Notes: a model not told the origin generated them from the letters alone. Shown: positions 1 to 5,386, counted from the first letter of the stretch. The stretch: DNA of 5,386 nt from an uncultured Collinsella sp. (GCA_900764415.1 CAAFOA010000399.1:1-5386), one strand, 5' to 3'. Made by a program: numbers and translations.

Positions 1-238
1 CAAGAGCGCTCGCCTGCTGCTCGAGAGCCTGGAGGCCCTTAACCGCCGCCTACGCGCCACGGTGCTCATGGTCACGCACGACAGCCTTGCCGCCAGCTAC
101 ACGAGCCGTGTGCTGTTTATTCGCGACGGCAAGATCTTTACCGAGCTGCGCCGCGGCGACACCGAACGCCGAGAGTTCTTCGACCGCATTATGGAGGTCG
201 TTGCCATGATGGGCGGTGAGGGCTCCGATGCTCTGTAA
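1..238 (+). CDS. ABC transporter ATP-binding protein, C-terminal end (5' partial, BceA/MacB type)
   Basis: This is the last 78 residues of an ABC-transporter ATPase, read from base 2 and ending at TAA 236-238. Its 5' end is outside the window. The fragment begins with K-S-A-R-L-L-L, which fits the position just after the D-loop in this family. Next comes the H-loop VTHD at fragment residues 24-27, whose His contacts the ATP gamma-phosphate. It is followed by the typical closing segment SRVLFIRDGKI at about 35-45. Walker A, the signature motif and Walker B would all lie upstream. It is a cytoplasmic subunit that hydrolyses ATP to power the FtsX-like permease that follows directly. The permease start codon lies inside its last codons, so the two are co-transcribed and probably translationally coupled. 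BceA-type ATPases pair with single long permeases exactly like the one here, which supports that subfamily over LolD or FtsE. Substrate cannot be told. Confidence 0.9.
   Translation, partial: KSARLLLESLEALNRRLRATVLMVTHDSLAASYTSRVLFIRDGKIFTELRRGDTERREFFDRIMEVVAMMGGEGSDAL
215..222 (+). promoter_or_regulatory. Ribosome binding site that fixes the permease start
   Basis: GGTGAGGG lies 5 bases before ATG 228 and inside the ATPase coding sequence. A GTG at 216 would open the same frame four codons earlier, but it sits within this purine-rich site. ATG 228 is therefore the better start. Confidence 0.7.
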
Positions 239-2429
239 ACTCGCTTGGGGTAACGTCCGCCGCGCCGGCCGCGACTACCTCGTCTACCTTTTGACGCTCA
301 CCCTGGGCGTCACGGTCTTCTATGCCTTTAACACCATCTCGATGCAGGTCGACATCGCCGGCATCGATGAAAAGGGCTTGGCGCAGGTTATGGGCACTCT
401 GCTCGGCGACCTGACGTACTTTTTGGCCGGTGTCATGGCCTTTTTGATGGTGTATGCCAATAACTTCATCATGAAACGCCGCAAGAAGGAGTTTGGCCTG
501 TACCAGGTGCTCGGCATGGGGCGCGGGCGCGTCGCCACGATCATGGCGCTCGAGACGGTGATTGTCTCGGTCGGCGCCTTTATCGCCGGCATTGTGCTGG
601 GTGTGGGACTCTCCCAGCTCATGACGTTCTTTACGGCCTCGCTCTTTAAGACACAGATCGCCAATTTCCACTTCTTTTTCTCGGTGCATGCGTTCAATCT
701 GACCCTTGCCTGCATGCTCGTAATGTTTGTGCTCACGCTACTGCTGAACCTTCGCGCCGTGCGTCGTACCAAACTCATCGAGCTTATGGGTGCCGAGCGT
801 CGCAACGAGAGCATCAAGACACGCAACCCCTGGATCGCGATTGCCATCTTTGCCGTGGGCGTGGTGCTTGTGGGCGTGGCCTATTACCGTCTGCTACGTG
901 ATGGGTTCCCGCTAACCGCGACGGACAGCAAGCTGCAAGAGGCCATGACCCAGTTTGGTATTACGACCGCTATGGTTACCGTGGGCACCTTTGCCCTGTT
1001 CTGGGGACTCTCGGGCATGCTCATTAAGCTGCTGCAGAGCCTGCGCGGCGTGTATTGGCGCGGCCTCAACATGTTTACCGTGCGCCAGCTTGCGGCCAAG
1101 GTCAACACGGTGTGCTTTTCGATGGGCGTCATTGCGATGCTCCTGTTTTTGGCCATCACCTCGGTGACGTGCGGTATGTCGATTGCCAACGTGATGAACG
1201 AAAACCTGGAGCACTATAACCCTGTTGACGTGTCTCAGACGTATGCCTATTACACGCCCGATACGCTCGACTACTACAAAGAGTATGTCAATCCGTCTGA
1301 AGCCGATCGCATGGTGCTGGCCGATAGTACGGTCGATTTGTACCCCGCATGGCACGGTAAGGGCAAGTCGGCGGGCAACAACGACGAGACCGGCAAGAAG
1401 GTCAATATCGCCGATGTTGCCGGTGAGCATGTGCAGATCGATTCGTATCTGAGTTACCCAGTTGGCGGCTCGAATCCTTCGGTGACCCCAAGTGAGATGT
1501 GCAAGATCATGGGCGAAAAGCTTCCCAAGGCGTTCGGGGGTAGCAATGCCGATGCGATGGGTCTGTATGTGACGCCGGCGAGTCAGTACAACAAACTGCG
1601 TCAGATGGTGGGCGAGGAGCCGGTGCACATCGGTCACGACCAGTATCTGCTCACGTGTGATATGGGCGGCGAGCTGGTCGACCTGTACACCAAGTATATG
1701 GCTGGCGGCCATGCCCTTACCTTGGGCGGGCATGAGCTCAAGCCCGCAACCGATAAGTCGGACGAAGATACGGCGGCCATCGCCAACTCGGCGATGGGCA
1801 GTAATCCGGGTACCGTCGTCGTTGCCGACGAGCTGCTGTCCCAACTTAATCTGCAGCCGTATTCCAGTAGCCTGCTCGTTAACTACAAACAGGGGATGGA
1901 TACGACCGAGGCAGACGAGAGCATTAAATACACTCTGCTCGACAATCTGCTCGTTGACGGCAAAGAGCCGGGGTCGTGGGGAACCTTCATCACACGCTCC
2001 GAGATGTACACGCAAGCAGCGCAAATGAACGGTCTTATTAGCTACCTAGCCATCTACATCGGCTTTGTATTGGTCGTTGCATGCGCGGCGATTCTGTCGA
2101 TCCAGCAACTCTCCAACGTAGCCGACGGCAGCCGCAGCTATCGTGTGCTGGCGCAGATCGGCTGTGACGACCGCCAGATTCGCCATTCGGTGATGGCGCA
2201 ACAAGCGGTGTTCTTCCTGTTCCCGCTGGCAGTGGGCCTGGCGCACTCCTTTGTGGCACTTAAGGTGATCATCGAGTTGGTGAGCATTTTCGGAAATATG
2301 AGCATCGGCGGCACCGTTGGCCTCACCTGTGCAATCTTCCTGGCAGCTTATGGCGGCTACTTCCTGGTGACCTATCTCATGAGCACCGGCATGGTGCAAG
2401 CTGCCATCGCCACCCGCTACAGCGAATAA
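228..2429 (+). CDS. FtsX-family ABC transporter permease, BceB-like
   Basis: This is a complete 733-residue polytopic membrane protein, the partner of the ATPase ending at 238. The start is ATG 228 because of the Shine-Dalgarno sequence at 215-222, giving an 11-base overlap with the ATPase gene. By eye there are about ten membrane segments, near residues 17-36, 62-80, 104-126, 156-176, 202-220, 246-266, 297-318, 602-623, 660-681 and 695-717. Between segments 7 and 8 lies a large extracytoplasmic domain of roughly 280 residues (about 319-600). This seven-plus-three layout with one large outer domain is the BceB architecture. The family's FtsX-type cytoplasmic turns are visible twice: LYQVLGMGRGRV at 91-102 and YRVLAQIGCDDRQI at 638-651. 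It is longer than B. subtilis BceB (about 646 residues), with most of the excess in the outer domain. BceAB-type systems handle or sense peptide antibiotics and other cell-wall-active compounds. That role is inferred from family, and no two-component system is visible to support it. It is the last gene of its unit, closed by a terminator 39 bases downstream. Confidence 0.9.
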   Translation: MLCKLAWGNVRRAGRDYLVYLLTLTLGVTVFYAFNTISMQVDIAGIDEKGLAQVMGTLLGDLTYFLAGVMAFLMVYANNFIMKRRKKEFGLYQVLGMGRGRVATIMALETVIVSVGAFIAGIVLGVGLSQLMTFFTASLFKTQIANFHFFFSVHAFNLTLACMLVMFVLTLLLNLRAVRRTKLIELMGAERRNESIKTRNPWIAIAIFAVGVVLVGVAYYRLLRDGFPLTATDSKLQEAMTQFGITTAMVTVGTFALFWGLSGMLIKLLQSLRGVYWRGLNMFTVRQLAAKVNTVCFSMGVIAMLLFLAITSVTCGMSIANVMNENLEHYNPVDVSQTYAYYTPDTLDYYKEYVNPSEADRMVLADSTVDLYPAWHGKGKSAGNNDETGKKVNIADVAGEHVQIDSYLSYPVGGSNPSVTPSEMCKIMGEKLPKAFGGSNADAMGLYVTPASQYNKLRQMVGEEPVHIGHDQYLLTCDMGGELVDLYTKYMAGGHALTLGGHELKPATDKSDEDTAAIANSAMGSNPGTVVVADELLSQLNLQPYSSSLLVNYKQGMDTTEADESIKYTLLDNLLVDGKEPGSWGTFITRSEMYTQAAQMNGLISYLAIYIGFVLVVACAAILSIQQLSNVADGSRSYRVLAQIGCDDRQIRHSVMAQQAVFFLFPLAVGLAHSFVALKVIIELVSIFGNMSIGGTVGLTCAIFLAAYGGYFLVTYLMSTGMVQAAIATRYSE

Positions 2430-2467
2430 CAAGCGGGCAAAACCGTCGCAAAATTAGAGGCGTATGA

Positions 2468-2507
2468 CCGCCGCGAAGGGACCAGGGGCCCTTTCGCGGC
2501 GGTTTTT
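2468..2507 (+). terminator. Intrinsic terminator of the ABC transporter unit
   Basis: The arm 2468-2480 (CCGCCGCGAAGGG) pairs with 2490-2502 (CCTTTCGCGGCGG) over 13 base pairs, including one G-U. The loop is 9 bases, and five T residues follow at 2503-2507. It lies 39 bases after the permease stop. On the opposite strand no U-run follows the stem, so it should act only on + strand transcription. Confidence 0.93.
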
Positions 2508-2530
2508 GCCAATCTGGTGCGTCTCAGATA

Positions 2531-2651
2531 CAAGTGAGTAGACTTTTTTGAACCTGCCGAGCACATCGCGACAAATGATCTATAAAACTGCAGGTCAGAG
2601 CTGTGGCGTTTTAGGGCGTGCTCGGCCTTCTGCAAAAAGCCTACTCACTTG
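2531..2651. repeat. 121-bp imperfect palindrome (possible MITE or REP-like element)
   Basis: The ends are perfect 11-bp inverted repeats: CAAGTGAGTAG at 2531-2541 and CTACTCACTTG at 2641-2651. Pairing continues inward after one mismatch with CTTTTT 2543-2548 against AAAAAG 2634-2639. It then runs through GAA/TTC and a perfect 9-bp match of GCCGAGCAC 2556-2564 with GTGCTCGGC 2618-2626. A further inner stem pairs TAAAAC 2583-2588 with GTTTTA 2608-2613. The element therefore folds into one long interrupted hairpin. It has no coding capacity, and I see no target-site duplication at its borders. On the + strand it is followed by GTTTTTC, so it could serve as a second terminator after the ABC unit. 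The palindromic ends and small size fit a non-autonomous mobile element or a dispersed intergenic repeat. Without other copies to compare, this is inference. Confidence 0.7.
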
Positions 2652-2694
2652 GTTTTTCTGCTAGAAGACCGCCACGAGGGAAGGCAACTCTCCC

Positions 2695-2728
2695 GGGTAG
2701 TCGTTGGGGACGTCACCAACGGCTACCC
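2695..2728. repeat. 13-bp stem-loop
   Basis: GGGTAGTCGTTGG at 2695-2707 pairs with CCAACGGCTACCC at 2716-2728, with a single T-G wobble and an 8-base loop, GGACGTCA. No T-run follows on either strand, so it is not an ordinary terminator. The wobble is a valid U-G pair only in a + strand RNA. The loop side GGGAC can pair with the GTCCC present in both direct repeats just downstream. Confidence 0.8.
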
Positions 2729-2775
2729 AAGGAGTGTCCCAAACCGCCGGCAGAAAAGGAGCGTCCCTAACTGCC
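2729..2775. repeat. Two 20-bp direct repeats, period 27
   Basis: The copies are 2729-2748 and 2756-2775. They share the pattern AAGGAG-YGTCCC-WAAC-YGCC, with 17 of 20 positions identical and a 7-base spacer. AAGGAG resembles a ribosome binding site, but no start codon follows either copy at a usable distance. The block directly adjoins the hairpin at 2695-2728. Hairpins next to short GTCCC-containing repeats are the kind of arrangement seen in REP elements linked to Y1 (RAYT) transposases, but no transposase is present and this link is tentative. Confidence 0.7.
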
Positions 2776-2819
2776 ACATCCGGAGCAAGATAACGCCCCA
2801 GGTAGAGGACGGACAGCGA

Positions 2820-2918
2820 GCGGGTCGCATTTGAGGCAAGGTGACGTGAAACGAAAGGGCGCTGACCTTCTGGTCGCGCCCTTGAAGTTGAACGTCAGAT
2901 TGTCCAAATGCGGCCCGC
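2820..2918. repeat. 99-nt nested long hairpin
   Basis: The outer arm 2820-2833 pairs with 2905-2918 over 14 bp with one wobble. After a one-base bulge, 2835-2839 pairs with 2900-2904. Across a small internal loop, TGACGT 2842-2847 pairs with ACGTCA 2892-2897. The core AAGGGCGC 2855-2862 pairs with GCGCCCTT 2876-2883 and, past one bulged T, GACC 2864-2867 pairs with GGTC 2872-2875 around a TTCT loop. On the - strand the core stem is followed by TTTCGTTT, so the core alone could be a weak terminator for the lacC-side operon. Both wobble pairs of the outer stem (T2825-G2913 and G2836-T2903) are allowed only in a + strand RNA. Confidence 0.75.
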
Positions 2919-2931
2919 GCAGCGTCGGCTG

Positions 2932-2959
2932 GTTACGCGGTTTGGTAAAACCGCGTAAC
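2932..2959 (-). terminator. Perfect 12-bp hairpin directly after the lacC stop
   Basis: GTTACGCGGTTT at 2932-2943 is the exact reverse complement of AAACCGCGTAAC at 2948-2959, around a 4-base loop. It begins one base after the TAG of lacC. In the direction of lacC transcription no T-run follows, so it is not a textbook intrinsic terminator. It could stall polymerase, assist Rho-dependent termination, or protect the lac mRNA 3' end from exonucleases. A T-richer hairpin core lies about 50 bases further on at 2855-2883. Confidence 0.55.
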
Positions 2960-2960
2960 T

Positions 2961-3896
2961 CTACAGCTCCGTTACTTCAACGCTGTTGTAGACCTCGTCC
3001 CAGCGGTCCATGACCAGGTGGCCGGTCTTGGGATCCATGGCGTTGAGCTTGCCGCAGGTATTGGCGGTCTTGAGCACCGTGACGTCGTCGGCACCAGCAG
3101 CAATCGCATGCGCAAAGCCGGCGATGGTCGAGTCGCCGGAACCCGTCGCGTTCACAGCCGCAATCGCGGGCGTCTTGGCGCGGAACGCACGACCCTCATG
3201 AAAGCCCACCGAACCGGCAGCGCCCATCGAAACGACAACCCAGGGAATACCGGCAAAGCGGTCATCGGCGGCGAGCGCCTCGCGCAGGGCATCGACATCA
3301 TCGGTCGTAAAGGACGTACCCAGCAGGCCGTTGATCTCGGTCAGGTTGGGCTTTACGAGCTCAGGCTTAGCGTCGGACTCCAGCGCGGCCTCCAGCGATG
3401 CACCCGAGGTGTCGAGCAGCACCTTGGCGCCCGCCTCCTCGGCGATCTTGACGAGCTCGGCATAGTAGCCGGCATCGACACCACGCGGCAGCGAGCCCGA
3501 AAGCGTCACAACGTCCGCCTTCGCTGCGAGCTCGGCAAACTTGGCCGTAAAGGCCTCGAGCTCGGCCGGGGCGATCTGCGGGCCGCTCTCCAAAAGCTCG
3601 GTCTGATTACCCTCATGCAGAATATTCAGGCAAATGCGCGTCTCACCGGCGATGGGCACAAAGTCGTTCTTGACGCCATCGGCATCCATGAGCTCGGCCA
3701 TATAGGCACCCATGTGGCCGCCAAGCAGTCCGGTCGCGAGCACGTCATCTCCCAGCTGCAGCAACACGCGGCTCACGTTGAGGCCCTTACCGCCAGCGGT
3801 CTTTTCGGGCGTCACGCGGTTCACGTCGTCGATGATCAACTTGTCGAGCTGATAGCGCGTATCAATCGACGGGTTCATGGTAACGGTCAGAATCAT
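2961..3896 (-). CDS. lacC: Tagatose-6-phosphate kinase
   Basis: This 311-residue PfkB/ribokinase-family sugar kinase phosphorylates D-tagatose 6-phosphate with ATP to tagatose 1,6-bisphosphate, the third step of galactose 6-phosphate breakdown in the cytoplasm. The start is ATG 3896, with AGGAG 6 bases upstream. An in-frame ATG at 3941 would add 15 residues lacking in the family. The protein begins MILTVTMNPSID, as LacC and FruK do. It has the first PfkB signature TAGGKGLNVSRV at 33-44, GSLPRG at 134-139, KPNLTEI at 182-188 and the second signature NATGSGDSTIAG at 249-260, whose D255 is the expected catalytic base. GETRICLNILHEGNQTELLESGP at 84-106 (shown here only by its ends, G84 and P106), the ANT-G-LNA stretch near 278-286 and the closing VEVTEL resemble LacC more than 1-phosphofructokinase. 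The neighbouring lacB makes this call much stronger. Length is normal, and nothing is missing. Confidence 0.92.
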   Translation of the reverse strand: MILTVTMNPSIDTRYQLDKLIIDDVNRVTPEKTAGGKGLNVSRVLLQLGDDVLATGLLGGHMGAYMAELMDADGVKNDFVPIAGETRICLNILHEGNQTELLESGPQIAPAELEAFTAKFAELAAKADVVTLSGSLPRGVDAGYYAELVKIAEEAGAKVLLDTSGASLEAALESDAKPELVKPNLTEINGLLGTSFTTDDVDALREALAADDRFAGIPWVVVSMGAAGSVGFHEGRAFRAKTPAIAAVNATGSGDSTIAGFAHAIAAGADDVTVLKTANTCGKLNAMDPKTGHLVMDRWDEVYNSVEVTEL

Positions 3897-3952
3897 ATTG
3901 AACTCCTGTTTCCGGGGCACGACACGCGCGGCCCCAAACATACGATAGCTCG
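3897..3952 (-). promoter_or_regulatory. lacX-lacC spacer with lacC ribosome binding site and small hairpin
   Basis: This is a 56-base spacer. AGGAG (3903-3907 on the - strand) stands 6 bases from the lacC ATG. Upstream of it, GGGGC 3914-3918 and GCCCC 3931-3935 can form a 5-bp stem with a 12-base loop. No T-run follows, so read-through from lacX is expected. No promoter is evident. Confidence 0.5.
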
Positions 3953-4834
3953 TTAAAGGATCTCGATCTCAAAGCCGCGGGTAACGGTCTCCCCCGGCTT
4001 GGCCACCAGGCAGCCGCGCTTGTGCTCCAGGATATCGTCCTCGTCTGAGCAGGTGGACAGGCCGCCCCACGGTTCCACGGCCACAAAGTCGCCCTCGGGC
4101 TTGCTCCACACAATCAGGTACGGCATATCGGGGAACGTCAGGCGCACGCCCTTGTCCTCGGTTTTCTTGGTAAGCGTAACCACGCGGCTCTCGAGTACGT
4201 CAAAGATGGTCTCCGCGAAGTCAAAGAGTTCGTGGGTCAGCGACAGGTCATGGCCAACCATCGGGTTCTTGCTGCGATGCTCAACGTCAATCAGGCCCGT
4301 CGAGGGAACGGCAGTACAGAGCTCGGCGGCCTCGCGCTGCTCAAAACGGAGCTCGTAGTCGTCATAGGACTCGCCCTCGTCGAGCGGGCACTTAAAGCCG
4401 GGGTGACCGCCCACAAAGAACGGCATGTCCTCGGTGCCCTCATTGGTCACCTCGTACGACACAGCCACCTTCTCCGCATCGATCGTGTAACGAGCAACGA
4501 TCTTAAACGGATACGGGTACTGCTCGAGCAACTCGGCATGGTCGGCAGAGCTTAGGCTCAGCGCGACCATGTTGTCGCCCTGCTCCTCGAGCTTCCACTC
4601 CTGTTTGCGAGCAAAGCCGTGACGGGCAAGCTTGACCTCGCGGCCGCCCATGGTCATCGCGCGACCGTCACGAAGGCCGCCGCAGATCGGGAAACAAATG
4701 GGTGCCTGGCCCGACCAGACCGCCGGGTCGCCCTGCCACAGGTACTCACGGCCGTTGGCCGCAATAGAAGTGAACGATCCGCCAGCCGTGCTCAACGCAA
4801 TGCGGACAGAGCCGTTATCAAGAACAAACTCCAT
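3953..4834 (-). CDS. lacX: Aldose 1-epimerase family protein, LacX-like
   Basis: This 293-residue cytoplasmic galactose-mutarotase-like protein belongs to the LacX branch, which is often encoded with tagatose-6-phosphate genes. The start is ATG 4834, with AAGG 5 bases upstream. An earlier in-frame ATG at 4867 would add an 11-residue, unlike-family lysine-rich tail. Family marks are the EYLWQGDPAVW stretch at 30-40, R55 in GGLRDG, H72 in RHGFAR, H144 in VGGHPGF (the general acid position) and E254 in VEPWGG (the general base position). All are in the usual order and spacing, so it should be active. Aldose 1-epimerases interconvert the alpha and beta anomers of hexoses. The substrate of LacX proteins is not well settled, and a free or phosphorylated galactose-type sugar is an inference from context. 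It lies 119 bases after lacB and 56 bases before lacC. The symbol is assigned by family resemblance and position. A hexose-6-phosphate epimerase role is an alternative. Confidence 0.85.
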   Translation of the reverse strand: MEFVLDNGSVRIALSTAGGSFTSIAANGREYLWQGDPAVWSGQAPICFPICGGLRDGRAMTMGGREVKLARHGFARKQEWKLEEQGDNMVALSLSSADHAELLEQYPYPFKIVARYTIDAEKVAVSYEVTNEGTEDMPFFVGGHPGFKCPLDEGESYDDYELRFEQREAAELCTAVPSTGLIDVEHRSKNPMVGHDLSLTHELFDFAETIFDVLESRVVTLTKKTEDKGVRLTFPDMPYLIVWSKPEGDFVAVEPWGGLSTCSDEDDILEHKRGCLVAKPGETVTRGFEIEIL

Positions 4835-4953
4835 AGGAGCCTTCCCTTTCTTACGACAGCCCGCCAAGTCAATAGGGCTGATAGAAAACCGGCCCGCGCC
4901 CCATCACAGAAACGCGAGCCGTCAACGGACTAGTTAATTACGCCGGATACCCG
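4835..4953 (-). promoter_or_regulatory. lacB-lacX spacer, 119 bases
   Basis: In transcript order this spacer holds a terminator-like hairpin (4881-4921, listed separately). A second small stem then pairs CAGCCC 4857-4862 with GGGCTG 4875-4880, and the lacX ribosome binding site follows. TTGACT and TTGACG boxes occur on the - strand, but neither has a -10 box at a usable spacing. I therefore do not call an internal promoter. Confidence 0.5.
4881..4921 (-). terminator. Terminator or attenuator between lacB and lacX
   Basis: Read on the - strand, CGGCTCGCG (4921-4913) pairs with CGCGGGCCG (4898-4890). This gives a 9-bp stem with one U-G pair and a 14-base loop, followed by G-TTTT-CTAT. It starts 32 bases after the lacB stop codon. 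The wobble is valid only in the - strand RNA; in + RNA it would be an A-C mismatch. That supports a role in the lac transcript. The T-run is short and the loop is large, so partial termination is more likely than complete. Confidence 0.6.
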
Positions 4954-5386
4954 CTAATCGTGGTATTCGCCGCGGTCCCACTTCTCGAGGAACTCGTCAA
5001 AGAAGTGCGGGTCAGCCTGAGCCTCGGCGTCGGCCTTATTGCAGGCATCGATCTTGGCGATCAGGGCATCGTGCTCGGGGGTCTTCTCGTAGGGCTCCTC
5101 CAGGAAGGCAAGCATGATGTCGGCCATCAGGAACTCGCCGGTAATCTTGCCGCCAAAGCCCACGATGTTGGCGTTGAGCTCGCGACGGGCATACAGGGCA
5201 GAGGTCATGTCGCGAACCAGGGCGCAACGGGCGCCGGGAACCTTGTTGACGGCGTTGGTGATGCCGATGCCGGTGCCGCACAGGGCCACGCCAAAGTCGG
5301 CCTTGCCGCTGGCAACAGCCTCGCCCACGGCCTTACCGTAGATGGGATAGTGCGTACGGGTGTGGCTGTAGGTGCCGCATTCGAGC
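4954..5386 (-). CDS. lacB: Galactose-6-phosphate isomerase subunit B (5' partial)
   Basis: These are the last 143 residues of LacB. The N-terminal part, about 28 residues judged from the usual 171, lies beyond the window. With LacA it forms the cytoplasmic heteromeric isomerase that converts D-galactose 6-phosphate to D-tagatose 6-phosphate. The fragment opens with [13 protein letters not shown] at fragment residues 2-14. It then shows [21 protein letters not shown], whose Cys36 is the family's expected catalytic cysteine. [18 protein letters not shown], the [17 protein letters not shown] region and a charged C-terminal tail ending EYHD follow. The NKVPG-R-ALVRDMT and [11 protein letters not shown] wording is typical of LacB and differs from RpiB, the ribose-5-phosphate isomerase of the same fold, and from LacA. 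It is the most upstream lac gene visible, and lacA would be expected next to it outside the window. Confidence 0.93.
   Translation of the reverse strand, partial: LECGTYSHTRTHYPIYGKAVGEAVASGKADFGVALCGTGIGITNAVNKVPGARCALVRDMTSALYARRELNANIVGFGGKITGEFLMADIMLAFLEEPYEKTPEHDALIAKIDACNKADAEAQADPHFFDEFLEKWDRGEYHD

Larger units (their letters stand above)
2508..2960. other. Gene-free, highly structured region between convergent units
   Basis: No credible coding sequence lies here. The short open frames are under 65 codons, have no ribosome binding site and partly translate DNA repeats. What the stretch does hold is a succession of inverted and direct repeats (2531-2651, 2695-2728, 2729-2775, 2820-2918 and 2932-2959), which are listed separately. 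Both flanking units point into it, so it contains the 3' untranslated regions of both. No convincing promoter was found on either strand. The amount of pairing is far more than two terminators would need, which suggests repeat-element remnants or a structured RNA. Confidence 0.75.

Noticed and set aside
912..2024. 370-codon open frame on the - strand opposite the permease
   Set aside because: It lies wholly antisense to a well-supported membrane protein in a GC-rich genome. Its His/Arg-rich composition is typical of a shadow frame, and no ribosome binding site or domain was seen.
2581..2587. TATAAAA as a -10 promoter box on the + strand
   Set aside because: No -35 box stands at 16-18 bases; the nearest TTGAAC is 27 bases away. 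The box sits in an inner stem of the palindrome.
2729..2775. Direct repeats as a minimal CRISPR array
   Set aside because: There are only two copies with a 7-base spacer, the copies are imperfect and no cas genes are present.
2649..2834. 61-codon open frame in the intergenic region
   Set aside because: It starts inside the palindrome end with no ribosome binding site. Its repeated SVPN segments are only the translation of the two 20-bp DNA repeats.
2831..3013. 60-codon open frame running into the lacC 3' end
   Set aside because: It spans half of the nested hairpin and overlaps lacC antisense, with no ribosome binding site, so it is probably chance.
3897..3941. Extended N-terminus for LacC from ATG 3941
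   Set aside because: The extra 15 residues do not belong to the family. The AGGAG site lies within that extension at the right distance for ATG 3896.
3018..3956. 312-codon open frame on the + strand opposite lacC
   Set aside because: It is antisense to lacC over nearly its whole length, has Arg/His/Gly-rich low-information content and no family resemblance.
4920..4925. TTGACG on the - strand as a -35 box for lacX
   Set aside because: No -10-like hexamer follows at usable spacing, and the box overlaps the foot of the terminator-like stem.

Overview
The window looks like a chromosomal piece of a GC-rich anaerobic actinobacterium. Codon choice is strongly G/C-ending, and an actinobacterial-type genome here carries Gram-positive modules: a BceAB-type ABC transporter and a tagatose-6-phosphate pathway. 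My best guess is a gut Coriobacteriia member, Collinsella-like. This placement rests on overall impression and recall of the protein families, not on a search, and no rRNA or other marker is present.

Left part (1-2507, + strand): the C-terminal end of an ABC-transporter ATPase is followed, with an 11-base overlap, by a complete 733-aa FtsX/BceB-type permease. A strong intrinsic terminator closes this unit. The ATPase would energise the permease. In this family such pairs export or dislodge membrane-active compounds, or sense them for a partner two-component system, but no regulator lies inside the window, so the substrate is unknown.

Middle part (2508-2960): this 450-base stretch between two converging transcription units has no credible gene but is unusually rich in secondary structure. 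In order it holds a 121-bp imperfect palindrome with 11-bp perfect ends, a 13-bp hairpin followed by two 20-bp near-identical direct repeats (17 of 20 matching, period 27), a 99-nt nested hairpin, and a perfect 12-bp hairpin abutting the lacC stop codon. This is the least explained part of the window and may be a cluster of repeat or mobile-element remnants, or a structured RNA.

Right part (2961-5386, - strand): a sugar operon read right to left encodes LacB (galactose-6-phosphate isomerase subunit, 5' end outside the window), a LacX-like aldose 1-epimerase family protein, and LacC (tagatose-6-phosphate kinase). LacB with LacA (expected just outside the window) turns galactose 6-phosphate into tagatose 6-phosphate, and LacC phosphorylates this to tagatose 1,6-bisphosphate. 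The aldolase LacD is not in the window, and the operon ends after lacC. A terminator-like hairpin between lacB and lacX could lower expression of the two distal genes. I see nothing that amounts to a clearly new biological system. The structured convergent intergenic region is the best candidate for further attention.
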